NCBI GenBank assembly: GCA_964030475.1 | Contig: CAXIPT010000008.1 | Coordinates: 3,534,568-3,598,567 of the forward strand | DNA from: Tethya wilhelma | Taxonomy: Eukaryota > Porifera > Demospongiae > Tethyida > Tethyidae | DNA: 64,000 nucleotides | Direction: 5' to 3' | Shown: piece after piece, positions 22,606-32,553 of the stretch | How the letters are laid out: every line of letters begins with the position of its first letter | How positions within the stretch are numbered: position 1 is the stretch's first letter | Notes under the pieces: model-generated | Databases searched by the model: none | What the model was told of the DNA's origin: nothing | What the model saw: the letters and a program-made list of their open reading frames with translations, nothing else | Translations under genes and position numbers: made by a program

Positions 22606-23450
22606 GTTAAAAATTTCAAAAAAAACAGCAGTGTAGGAATCAATTATTGTCGTAAATGGCTCAAGAATTATCTGTAGATGAATAGCTTTATAAAAGCAAT
22701 TAGCAGTGTCACATACTATCACATTAATGGTTCAAATCCTCGCCGATCTCATCACTCGGCTAAACAGTGGAATAAAGTATAGCAGGCAGGATTAGATTAC
22801 CGGCCAAGATTTGAACACCAAGTAGTCATGTGCCAAAATTGAGACATGCCTTGTTCTTACTTTTTACAGCACTGCCCATTAATTTTTCTACACTGCTTAT
22901 TTTTTTGAAATTCTTTAATACTTGTTCATTATTATTTTTTTCAACACTACAGTGTGAAGACTATCAGAGACTATTAGTTAGTCCCTACAAAAAGCCTGAG
23001 CAGCTACATGCATTAAATGCTAGAGTAACTAATGCGCATGCGCGTTAAATGCCACGTGGATAAATAATGACCTTTGAACTCTACCTACAAGAAGACTGCT
23101 CTATACGTTGAAGTACGTGAATGTTTCAGTGCTTTCTAGTTTTTGTTTAGGCTAATTTGTGATGAAAATGAGTATCAAGGAATGCAGTTCCCTTAAAAAG
23201 GACTTATCTTGTGTTGTCAAAGTTGGCTCAACACTTTCTGGTTCCGGGCTCTGGAAACCGTGTTCATTGCAACTTCAAGTAAGCCTCAGTTTATACCTAC
23301 GTAGTCTCGCGCGGCGGGCCAGACATGACTAGTACCTACGTTAGGAGAGCAAAAATGGCACAATTTTTGCTTCCCACTAGCGCTCTCTACGAGTGCCCAG
23401 TGAAGTTTCTGTGAGTTTAGGCCTTGCCTGCAGTTGGTAATCTGTTGGGG
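22606..23450. mobile_element. 0.85-kb interspersed repeat, copy 1
   Basis: Shares most of its length with 37760-38650. Shared blocks include AGCAGGCAGGATTAGATTAC, the CACTACAGTG region, AATGCCACGTGGATAA and GGTAATCTGT near the right end. The left 350 bp is palindromic in copy 2 and partly eroded here. There is no transposase ORF, so it is non-autonomous. It ends about 100 bp before the TATA box of the Cys-rich secreted gene. Confidence 0.8.
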
Positions 23451-23549
23451 CGCGCGCCGAGCCCGCGGCGCAAGTGCGCCGTATACGCGATTACAAGCCT
23501 TCTAACTAAACTTTGGCTTTGGGCGGGAATGTTAACGGCCAGCAGGTGC

Positions 23550-23556
23550 TATAAAA
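23550..23556 (+). promoter_or_regulatory. TATA box of the Cys-rich secreted protein gene
   Basis: TATAAAA 90 bp upstream of the ATG at 23646. It sits in a locally GC-richer stretch just downstream of the interspersed repeat, and would put transcription start near 23580. Confidence 0.6.
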
Positions 23557-23645
23557 CCCCTTAAAAAGTTAAATTGAAGCTGTTTTACAAGAAAATTGCA
23601 GTCATTGCAGCTAAATTCCACCAGTGTGAATAACAGCCTATCGAC

Positions 23646-24742
23646 ATGAAGAAGGCATTGATTGTCATCGCTTTCCTTCAACTCGTTCTGATTGTCCATG
23701 CAAACGAAAATGCAGATCCCTTGTGTTTCAACATATACTTGTTCAGCAACTTCACTCTTGCACAATGCAACAACTTGTATATGCAATATTTGGTAAGTGC
23801 ATGTACCCAAGCCATAATGATTATAAATCTTAACTCTGACTTGAGCTCAGTGTTTTTAGTAATACTGAAACCTGACCATAATGTGGTTGTGCTACAGAGT
23901 GGAGAGCCAACAGGCCTAGGAGGTGATTCTAATAGTTTCTGCAATGGCATCTGTCCTCAGGCTCTTGCGCAAGCTTATCAGGATTGTGGCTACGCAACTA
24001 ATGCAAATCAAATTGCTACAGGTACGTATGATTAATTTAAGTTAGTATAATCGACTTTTTTTTAATTCGAAAGACTTATAATATAGTGTAAACTGTGAAA
24101 GTGTGAAGGAAGGAATTTGTTGCCTTCAATATTGTACAACAAGACTTTTATACACAATGTCATGTACACTGCATGAACTGAATTTGATCAGGATAATTCT
24201 GCTTTTCTAAATAGAATGTGCTCAGGATGACATGGAAAGGTATTGTGGAGACATGATAAGAGATGAAGAATTCAACAGAAACATTGAAACCATGATAACC
24301 ACATGCAATGGATTCAGTGACTGCAGTGGAGAATGCCAAACAGCCATTCAGAACGTCAGTTAATAGACTAAATTACTATCAACTCAAGCTGGTATTGCGC
24401 TAGTCATTATGCATGCCAATGTATTCAATGATAGGTATAATATTATTATAATTTAGTTTGCATGTAATTGTAAAACTAGGTGGGTCCCAAAAGCAATAGT
24501 CTATACTTGCATCCACTTGCCTCTCTGTCTAACTATTTAAGATCGGATGCTGTGCAGCCATAGTTCCAAATATCACTGATGCTGGACTACCCATTGAACA
24601 GTGTAACCTTGAAGGGTGTACTCCTGTTCCCATCTTTAAACCAAGTGTGAGCCCACAAATCTGCTTCAACTTGGCAATAGAAACAGATTCCACAGGTCAA
24701 CAATGTTATCAGGACTTCATATCTGCAGCTGCAATGGCCATG
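23646..24742 (+). CDS. Secreted Cys-rich protein, 5' part (partial)
   Basis: Four exons: 23646-23792, 23898-24021, 24215-24354 and 24542-24742, in consistent phase and ending at a GTAAGT donor, so at least one more exon is missing. The start is a clear signal peptide (MKKALIVIAFLQLVLIVHA). The mature part has about 16 cysteines in repeated blocks of the kind CNNLYMQYL, CNGICPQALAQAYQDCGY, CSGECQTAIQNIGCC and CYQDFISAA. Each block looks like a pair of helices ending in a Cys motif, so the protein probably consists of repeated disulphide-stabilised helical units. I do not recognise the family. The gene is cut by a CA microsatellite and the 'n' at 25048; downstream sequence is transposon-derived, so the 3' end is lost or misjoined. 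Confidence 0.75.
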
Positions 24743-24973
24743 GTAAGTGCATTCATAGATGGGTAGTTAGCCGATTGACCACTGTTGTTTTATCTAAAAT
24801 AAATTTATAGCTATATATAGCTAGATACCATTATCAAAGTTATAAAGCATGAAAATATATTAAGTATAAAATAGTCATCACTATTATTATTCATTTGATA
24901 CACCCACACACAATCATGTTAAGTCAGGTACGCACATGCATTCACCATGGCACACATGCACACATGCACACAT

Positions 24974-24976
<3 letters not shown>

Positions 24977-25032
<56 letters not shown>

Positions 25033-25048
25033 CACACACACACACACN
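24977..25048. repeat. (CA)n microsatellite ending at an assembly 'n'
   Basis: Long CA tract that stops at a single n (25048). This is a likely contig join through a repeat. Confidence 0.9.
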
Positions 25049-25049
25049 G

Positions 25050-27740
25050 TGTTAATATTAAGCAAGTTTGTGCCATCTTCATATTGTAATTTATTTAATT
25101 GCTGGTAAAAGGCCGAACTCCAATGGCTATCCGGATTCCATCTGACATTGAACCCTTTTCTTGATCTTCTACATGTCACTTTTGCAGGTTTCCTGAATCT
25201 TTTAGCAGATTTGTGTTGTTTGTTGCGAGGAATGCACAATTCGATAACAGTACCATAGGCAAACTTCCTTCCATACAGTTTCTGAAGATGACTTTGAATT
25301 TTTTTATATGTGACTTTACTTTTTATGTTCGTGTTCCCGTCAAATGTCAACACACCTGTCCGACGCCAGGCATCAGCCCCAACATTGTTTTCTTGAACAA
25401 AGTCTTCAATTGCTCGGCCTATGTTAGGGCACTCCACAAGTATCTTGCTCGTTCTCTTTGATTGCTTGCGTTGTAGAAATCTGCATTCAGCTAGAAGTCT
25501 AGCTTTAAGTCTAGCTGCTCGTCTCTTAACAGACAATCGTTTTTTACGAGAAATAGATTCTTTTGTTTCACTCAAATTCTCTTCACAGCTTGAATCTGAA
25601 TCAGTCACAATCTCACCATTGATGGATCTTACAACTTTATCCTGGTCATACGACGTCTCTTGTTTTGAAGCCAAAAAAGCTCTATGTGACTGGACAATGG
25701 ATTGAAATGAACTTTCAGTGAGCCTCATTTGTGGCAATTGAAGAAAGAACTCATCTAGAAGTTGAGAATCCACATTGTCATACGAGTATTCTATTCTTTC
25801 GACAAACTCAAACCAATTGTACTCACTTACTTGAAGAAGTTCAAGAAGACAATGATAATCAGGAAGAGTAGATGTAGCCAGCTCAATTGTTGTAGCCGAC
25901 ACATCGACATCTGAACCTCCACTACTACAATCATCACTTTCTGGGGAGCTTAGTTCAATATCATTGAGTACACCAAATGCGTCAAGTATGGCTTTGTCTT
26001 GCTAACTCTGCAACAGCATCCTGTATTTCCTGAGCTTCTCTAATGCATTGTTCAACTTGTAGTGCACGTGTTCTCATGTTCTCAAGTCCTAACTGGCTCC
26101 TAGCTTGCGAAGCAGAAATTGAGGATGCCTTGTAGACTGCATATCTGATACACTCTTTTTCTCTCATTCTGGGCGATTGACAAAAGTTGTTTTAATTCAA
26201 CTTTGGAAATACCTATTTGTGGTGTTGAAGAAAGTTTGCCGTTAAGAAATTTAAGCAATGCAGGGTAGTCAAAGTTATCCAATTTTCCAATAGATAGAGT
26301 TCTCCCATCAAACGTATTGCTACAACTGGCATTTCAAGAAGACGGCTCTTCGCATTATGCGAGTGGTATGTGACATTCGGAAAAGAAGCCCTGAATACCG
26401 AGGACATATTTACTATACCTTCTTGAAGAATTGTTTCTGCTGCTTGAATCATAGCACTACAGTCACATGTAACTACATTTGTTTGATAAATAGATAATGA
26501 TGAGGTAAATATTTTGTGTTGGTGTTTGTCTTTACAATATTGTTTCTTAGCTGTACAGTATTCTTGAAGTGGGAGTCCTACTATCTTACTTGAATATATT
26601 ATGTCAGAATTTATAGTCTCATATTGACTCAGTCCAACTAATTTATTCTTTAAATATATATATATCCACCAATTCATGAACAGGCCTTCTTACGACGGTG
26701 GAACTGCAGGAAGGCTCTTCTCCTAAAAAAGTTGAGTTAAGGTGCAGATCAGAGATTTCACATGAATCACACCTGGAGTCAAGATCATCAGTGTCACTAT
26801 GTGTTTCCAGAGATACAAATCGAAGACTTGTCTGAGAGGATTCACCACGAGCACCAGGGGATACAAATCAAGGACTCGTCTGAGAGGATTCACCACGAGC
26901 ACCAGGAGATACGAATCGAGGACTGGATTCACCACAAGCACCTGATTCAGGAGATACTAATTGAGGACTGGTCTGAGAGGATTCACCACGAGCAACAGGA
27001 GATACGAATCGAGGATTGGATTCACCACAAGCACCTGGTTCAGGAGATACGAATCGAGGACTGGTCTGGGAGGATTCACTACGAGCACCAGGAGATACGA
27101 ATCGAGGACTGAATTCACCAGGAGCACCTGGTTCAGGAGATACGAATCAAGGACTGGTCTGAGAGGATTCACCACAAGCACCAGGAGATACGAATCGAGG
27201 ACTGGATTCACCACGAGCACCAGGAGATATGAATCGAGGACTGGATTCACCTTGTGTACCTGGTCCAGGAGATACAAATCGAGGACTGGTCTGAGAGGAT
27301 TCAATGTGAGCACAAGAGGATTCACTACGAGCACCAGAGGATTCACTAAGAACAGTAGGAGATAGAGGAGGACTACCGCTATGAGATAAACCACAGTCAG
27401 ATGAAGTACCTTCACTTGGGCTAGAAAAAGGAAAGGGAGAGTGTGAGTGACGACGGCTTGTTCGATTTTCTTCCTTTTCACTCAAATCATTAGCACTTGT
27501 GTTAGTCAAAGCTTTTCTTTCTATAATAACTTTTGGATTTACGCACTGAACAAGAAATTGAACGTTTCTCTGCCTTCAATAATCTTTTCTCCTGTTTTAG
27601 CTGAATGACTTCTTGTAGTTCATCACACTTTTTGAAATCTTGAATGTTGTGGTAAGCAGCTATCCGCTTGTTCTTGTACTTAATTCTGTCATTCAGGTCA
27701 CCAATATCTTCTTCTAGCTTCGTTCTCTGATCGTCTCATT
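25050..27740 (-). pseudogene. Decayed transposase-like ORF, N-terminal half
   Basis: Reading leftward, the remnant has four parts. First comes a coiled-coil start in about 27700-27520 (LEEDIGDLNDRIKYKNKRI, KRLLKAEKRS). Next is a Ser/Pro-rich repeat region coded by the minisatellite (SPRFVSPGARGESS). A helical segment spans about 26660-25980 (KVELKQLLSIAQNE, then QARSQLGLENMRTRALQVEQ). Last is a basic domain down to 25050 with CPNIGRAIEDFVQENNVGAD, GRKFAYGTVIELCIPRNK and a final NKLQYEDGTN. At least three frame changes (near 27515, 26690 and 26165) break the frame. It probably belongs to an invertebrate DNA transposon whose C-terminal part is on the other strand at 27770-28648. The frameshifts may be real decay or poor sequence near the join at 25048. 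Confidence 0.6.
26745..27360. repeat. Coding minisatellite, 39-48-bp units
   Basis: About 14 imperfect units built on GAGATACGAATCGAGGACTG, joined by CACCACGAGCACCAG, with or without a TCTGAGAGGATT insert. On the minus strand they encode SPRFVSPGARGESS(QTSP), and unit lengths are multiples of 3. Open frames on the plus strand here are shadows. Confidence 0.85.
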
Positions 27741-27769
27741 CAATTTTCTTCGTTTAGGAGTACTTTCAA

Positions 27770-28648
27770 GTGATGTTGTCATACCAACGAGTTGCTGAGC
27801 GAGTAAGTAATTCTCTTCCTCGCAATATACGTAGTCGAAGCCGTGATGCATTTTGCAACATAGCAAAATCAATTCCACAGCAGCAGGAAATATCTGGAGT
27901 AATGAAGTTGTTCAATGCTCTTAAAGGTGCTGTAGATCTAACAGATATAATAGAATTGAACTTTAATCTAGCAAATGCAAAACAAATTTCTGGCAGTTGG
28001 AAAGAGTCTTCTCATTGGGTTGAGTGGTGGACTCGACAGCCACATTTGAAAATGTTATGTGATGTGTTTCACGGTTCAAGAAGCTCAAGCACCCTGGCTA
28101 GCTGCAGTATAATTCCAAAAGACACAAATGGTGTAGAAAGAATTAACCAAGACAGCAAGCAATCATCTCCCACATGTCTTAAAACAGCTATGGAATATGT
28201 TTACAAGAAAGACAAATGTTTAGCACTTGCATACATAGCTGCTGAACAAGAATGTAGTTTGTCGTATCGTGACAAATCTGAAGAAAGTAGACGCAAACAG
28301 GCAGCAAAAAGAAACCAGCAATGGGCAATGCTGTTAAAAGCAGATGAAAGTGCAGAATTTGGGCCATCTGATAAGAGGAGTAATTTTAAGGGCAAAAAAC
28401 ATAAGATACAAACTTTAGATGAGGAACTTTGCTCAACTGTTGGACCCAAAACTAAGAAAATGAAACCTGCTGGGTTTTGTGGAATCCGTCAGAGAGTCTC
28501 TGTCAAATATGATGATGGGATGTGGTATGAAGGAACTCTGACAGATTTTGATGTATCACAAGGACGTTGGCTTGTCCATTTCGATGATGATGACGAGGAA
28601 ACATTTATTCAATTCCCAGATCCTGATGTTCGGTTAATACAACCATGA
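27770..28648 (+). CDS. Transposase C-terminal half with Tudor-like tail (292 aa)
   Basis: An open frame lacking a convincing start; it probably represents the last exon or half of a transposase. It contains WVEWWTRQPHLKMLCDVFHG and NGVERINQDSKQSS, the latter resembling the end of a transposase catalytic core where a conserved E/N segment lies. A Lys-rich linker follows (KKTKKMKP type). The C-terminus (RVSVKYDDGMWYEGTLTDFD, then VHFDDDDEETFIQFPD) has the look of a Tudor/chromo-barrel fold. The head-to-head position relative to the N-terminal fragment on the minus strand shows that the element was rearranged. A host-domesticated gene is possible but less likely. Confidence 0.55.
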   Translation: MMLSYQRVAERVSNSLPRNIRSRSRDAFCNIAKSIPQQQEISGVMKLFNALKGAVDLTDIIELNFNLANAKQISGSWKESSHWVEWWTRQPHLKMLCDVFHGSRSSSTLASCSIIPKDTNGVERINQDSKQSSPTCLKTAMEYVYKKDKCLALAYIAAEQECSLSYRDKSEESRRKQAAKRNQQWAMLLKADESAEFGPSDKRSNFKGKKHKIQTLDEELCSTVGPKTKKMKPAGFCGIRQRVSVKYDDGMWYEGTLTDFDVSQGRWLVHFDDDDEETFIQFPDPDVRLIQP

Positions 28649-29884
28649 ATCATAGTATAATTTCTCAATGGTATGTAACTTGCCTCCATTATACAAAACT
28701 CCAATTTGAAAATTATAATTATGATTATTGTGTTATCTTGTATTATTATGGTTATTTGTGTATTCCATCAGTGTCATCACTATTCCCAGTACGGTAGTAC
28801 TGGGTACACAGGAATGGCACGGATGGCCCATAAGCGCAATACAAATATTCACGCGAATAACTGCAAAAACTGAGCGCCTAGCACTAAAAGGCTTTAAAGC
28901 TACTATTTAGCTCTTTCTCTTTCTAATGAGCCCAAAAACATGGCCTAAAAACATCGCTAAAGTAACAAACACAAACATGCCAAACCTCCATTTTCTCCAT
29001 CTTCTTCTTATTCTTCTTCTTTTTCTATCTTGGCTCAACTTTTCTCAGAGACTATCCACTTTTAGAAGCTGATTCTTAACGAATGAACTTGGTTTCTTCC
29101 GGTACAGTCGCTTTTGCCATCAGTTTTTAGCGCGTCTCATTGAGTAGCTAGATACAAGGCGAAAAGCGCCTCCTCCATATGGCCGCCATTAATTTCTACA
29201 CTTATGCATAATTCATTAGCTTCTAGAACATTCGAATTGACGACCCTTTCCACACACAAAAGTGTGCGTTATTTGGAATTAAATGCACTGAAGTTGCCTG
29301 GAACTATTTTGTGATACCTGGTTGCTCTTCTTAAGAGATGAATCAGGACTTTGATTATCTTAACATATAGAAAGACAAATTAATCTTATGATAGAGCTCC
29401 TGCCTCCAAATGACTGAGATGTGTGTTTCACTTCAGGCTACACACTTTGAACTTGTGACCGTCTTCAAGTACCAGCTCAGCCGCTGGCACAGTGAGTCTG
29501 GCTTGCCAGACTACTAGCTCAGTAGCTAGCTACACACACCAACTCAAATGTAATTTGTAGAAATATGGAAAAATGAGAACAAACAAGTAATAGCCTTTTA
29601 GTCATTGATGATTATTATGTCCTGCAAGGACTGTATTAGCTAAGCTATTAATGGTTAGTTATAACTGGCTTTCCATAATTTTATTCTCTTCCCAATAATT
29701 ATCAACAACTAGCTACACTATGCTGTGTACCAAGTCACTGAAATAACAGGAGACAGAATGAAATAGAGGGGCTAAGTCTTAATTGCAGAGAATGTGGGAT
29801 TGAATGCCATGGTTCAGCTATTTTAGAGGTTCGGCATTTTAGACAACATCTATTAGTAAATTCAAATATGACCCTAGTAATGCA
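28649..29884. other. Intergenic stretch without recognisable genes
   Basis: About 1.2 kb. It holds a pyrimidine-rich run near 29010-29030 and no open frame with coding character. I see no RNA gene or promoter that can be supported. Confidence 0.6.
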
Positions 29885-30310
29885 TATACATAATTATGTA
29901 AGGGGTCCCTCATCACAGAAAATTATGTCCAGGGGGTATTTCAATAAGTAATTAGAGCTAAAAGAGGGTGTTAAGAAGGTTAACTAATTACATAAGGGGT
30001 CCCTCACCAAAGAAAATTAGGTCCAGGGGGCATTATGATAAGCAATTAGAGCTGAAAGGGGGTATCAGGAAGGTTAGTTAATAATCTGAGTGGTCCTCAA
30101 ACATTAATAATTACATCCAGGGGGTGTTTTTATAAAGAGTAAATAGTGTTGAAGGGGGTGATTAGAGGAAAATTAAAGGTTAAGGGGGGTCCTGACAATG
30201 ATAATTAAGATCAGGAGGTATTCTGTCAAATACAATTAGACTGATAGGGGGTGGTAGGGAGAAAATTAAATTTCTAGGGGGGGTCACGGAAAACTGTCCT
30301 CCACAGGGTA
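29885..30310. repeat. Degenerate tandem repeat, about 93-bp period, about 4.3 units
   Basis: Each unit has AGGGGTCCCTC, an AATTATGTCCAGGGGG block and an AATTAGAGCTAAAAG.GGGTG block. Unit starts are about 29901, 29995, 30088, 30184 and 30274. G-runs of 4-7 bases recur at fixed spacing. No coding frame runs through it. Confidence 0.8.
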
Positions 30311-30339
30311 TGTATGCTTATTAAATGGAATAGCCCATT

Positions 30340-30662
30340 ATATTTCTATGTTTTCTGAGTTGAAAGTTTAACAATAATTGTCGAATAGTTGTGTATTGTC
30401 TAGGATTGCCGCCATGGCATTCACCTCCCACGATCGCTGCGGTCTAAAGTCAAAGTCTGTGTACGTATAGCTTACGTACGTAGACTCATGATCGATCGAT
30501 CTTGATCGATCGATCACTTATAATTTTGTCGACCATTTCCAACTCTTTCTGCAGGTTGGTGACATGTTGCTGGGAGCTCCATACACAGCAAGACCCCTCT
30601 CCACAAGTGCTGAGGTGGCTCTGCCACCAGCCCCCCTAGCTGAACTGGTTCACCAAAGTTAG
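30340..30662 (+). repeat. Second copy of KDM1A terminal exon and its intron tail
   Basis: Matches 16291-16611. The acceptor (TTTCTGCAG) and the complete 36-codon terminal exon (30555-30662, ending TAG) are intact. The encoded C-terminus ([20 protein letters not shown] through ELVHQS) is identical to that of exon 15. The two differ at six codons near the end, all silent. No other KDM1A exon is visible nearby. Confidence 0.9.
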
Positions 30663-31479
30663 ACAATGACTGCATCCATGTGCTGTACAATTCTTCTTCT
30701 CAAGACTGGTTACTAATAACAAAATTTGCATGCGCAGACTCGAGGGTTAGTAATTTCTGGGTCTGTAAAATGCAGGCTCTATTGTTGATAGCCCATGCAA
30801 TGAAACAAACAAACAAAAAGCATTGGTCATGCGTGATGAGTATTGTCATGTTTATTATTGTACCCTAGCTTGGCTCCTGAAGTGTACACTAACAATGTCT
30901 TGGGCCAGCTGCTGAGTATCCACACTGGCTTCTGCACAAACCACTGCCCAACATACAGTTGTTATAACTAGCTAACTCATAATCTATTATTGTGGATAGA
31001 TATTACCTAGCTTGGGATATGGCATGCATACTGCATTATAGTCTAAGCACTGTTGTTATTAAAACTAAAAACTCTTTAGTTTTAGCAAAAATGGCCTTTT
31101 TTAACTAACTAAAACTAAATCATAAAGAGGTGGTTAAAATAATAACTAAACCAAATTTTAAAATGCTCAACACACCTAATTTTAGTTAGTTAACTAAACT
31201 AAAACTAACTAGAATATTTCTCGAGGTTTAGAAACTAATCAATAACTAACTAAGGGTTTTGAGGGTTAACTAAAACAACATTGAGTCTAAGACAGATATT
31301 AAGTTTTAATCATTGAAAGAGAGTGGGAACTGACAATAACAAACTACTGAAAACAAACTGAAAATTACTAAAATTAACTTAAAAACATTAATTTTATAGT
31401 CTGACAACTATTAAAAGCAAAATTCCAATAGACTAAGTACAGTAATAACAGTTACTATATAAATGTAACATTTTCACTA
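30663..31479. other. Intergenic stretch with a TTAGTTAACTAA-rich block
   Basis: 31050-31270 is dense in ACTAAAAC and TTAGTTAACTAA words in both orientations, a low-complexity satellite-like block. The rest shows nothing I can support. Confidence 0.6.
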
Positions 31480-32253
31480 TTAATTTTTGATAAGAATGTA
31501 GCGAGCTACTTGTAGCCTCCACTCTAATTTCTTTCCACAGTATTTTTCTTTAAAATGTTGAAGTCTTGTTTGATCAACATTTTCAGGGTTGAATACTCCA
31601 TGTGTGACTGCTTTCCATCCTGCAAGGGCACTTTCTAGTGTACTACAGGGTATAATATCAACATCAGTTTCCTTCAATGCTACTGCAAATCCATTCACTT
31701 CAGCAAGATGATCGTACTGCTCTTCAGAATAAAATGAAAACATTTCACTCATTGCATTTTGTTCTTTTGGTTCAGATAGCTCTATAATTTCAAGTGCAAG
31801 TGAAGACTGCTGAAGTATTGCGACACATACAAATTGTCCTCCTGGTTTCAGATTTTTGTAGACTCTTTCATACAAAGTTTCTTTATCTTTGATCAAATCA
31901 GTAGCATAGTTGCAAAATATGAGATCGTACTGGTCTTCTGGAAATGTAGCTGAATCTCCCTGAACAAACGTGAGGTTAGAATATCTGTTATTCTTTATTG
32001 CCACTTCTATTCTCTCTTTGTCTGGGTCCACACCAATGACTTGACCATTAGACATCACCATTTCTGCTAGCTTATGGGTAATATCACCAGTACCACAGCC
32101 AAGATCAAGGACTTTCAAGCAATGGCTTTCCGGGAGTGATACATACTGTAGTACCTTGGTACCATCGGTCTGCGATGTCTTGCGAGTGCTGTGAAATTCT
32201 TTGTAGTATATCTCAGCTTGATTTTCTTTATTTGGTTCAACGGACGACTCCAT
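31480..32253 (-). CDS. Class I SAM-dependent methyltransferase (257 aa)
   Basis: Small-molecule type methyltransferase with a Rossmann fold. Motif I is CLKVLDLGCGTGDITHKLAE and motif II is VIGVDPDKERIEVA. Later motifs are YDLIFCNYATD and NLKPGGQFVCV. The overall layout resembles the juvenile-hormone-acid/UbiE-like methyltransferases common in invertebrates, but the substrate cannot be told. It is a single exon. I start at the Met at 32253 (MESSVEPNKENQ) because the open frame upstream to 32418 is Cys/His-rich and lacks family character. It converges on nothing nearby and lies about 300 bp downstream of the NLR stop on the same strand. The length is normal for the family. Confidence 0.85.
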   Translation of the reverse strand: MESSVEPNKENQAEIYYKEFHSTRKTSQTDGTKVLQYVSLPESHCLKVLDLGCGTGDITHKLAEMVMSNGQVIGVDPDKERIEVAIKNNRYSNLTFVQGDSATFPEDQYDLIFCNYATDLIKDKETLYERVYKNLKPGGQFVCVAILQQSSLALEIIELSEPKEQNAMSEMFSFYSEEQYDHLAEVNGFAVALKETDVDIIPCSTLESALAGWKAVTHGVFNPENVDQTRLQHFKEKYCGKKLEWRLQVARYILIKN

Positions 32254-32553
32254 TCTATACCGTCGGATGTACAAACTAGACCAAAATGGAACTGTACGTA
32301 CGTCGGATCGACGACGCGCGTGATGATCCATGAGGGCGGGCAATACATACGTGATTTGCGCATGCGCAATACTGCTTCTGCAAAACAGTGTACAGTACTT
32401 GGTACATGGTTCCCTCACGGGATAGGATCAGTGTACAAGAAAGTACAAAGAGTCAAAGCAAATAATTTTTTATTATTATAAAGTATATACTTGCTGGCCC
32501 TATATAATAATGTACTCATGCATGTATGAACACACTGTTAGGCCCTGAAACTT
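32254..32553. other. Gap between methyltransferase and NLR genes
   Basis: 300 bp holding the methyltransferase 5' region and the NLR 3' end. The upper part includes a GC-rich CGTACGTCGG segment. No further gene is seen. Confidence 0.5.

Noticed and set aside
22732..22745. GGTTCAAATCC, a possible tRNA B box, and its relative at 37941
   Set aside because: No matching A box or cloverleaf could be drawn. It lies in the middle of an inverted-repeat element.
26745..27360. Possible CRISPR-like array
   Set aside because: Units are contiguous without unique spacers, and the setting is a eukaryotic nuclear gene.
26762..27365. Plus-strand frames of 116 and 134 aa through the minisatellite
   Set aside because: They are shadows of the minus-strand SPRFVSPG frame and are generated by the repeat period.
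32191..32481. 96-aa plus-strand frame opposite the methyltransferase start
   Set aside because: Antisense shadow with no family character.
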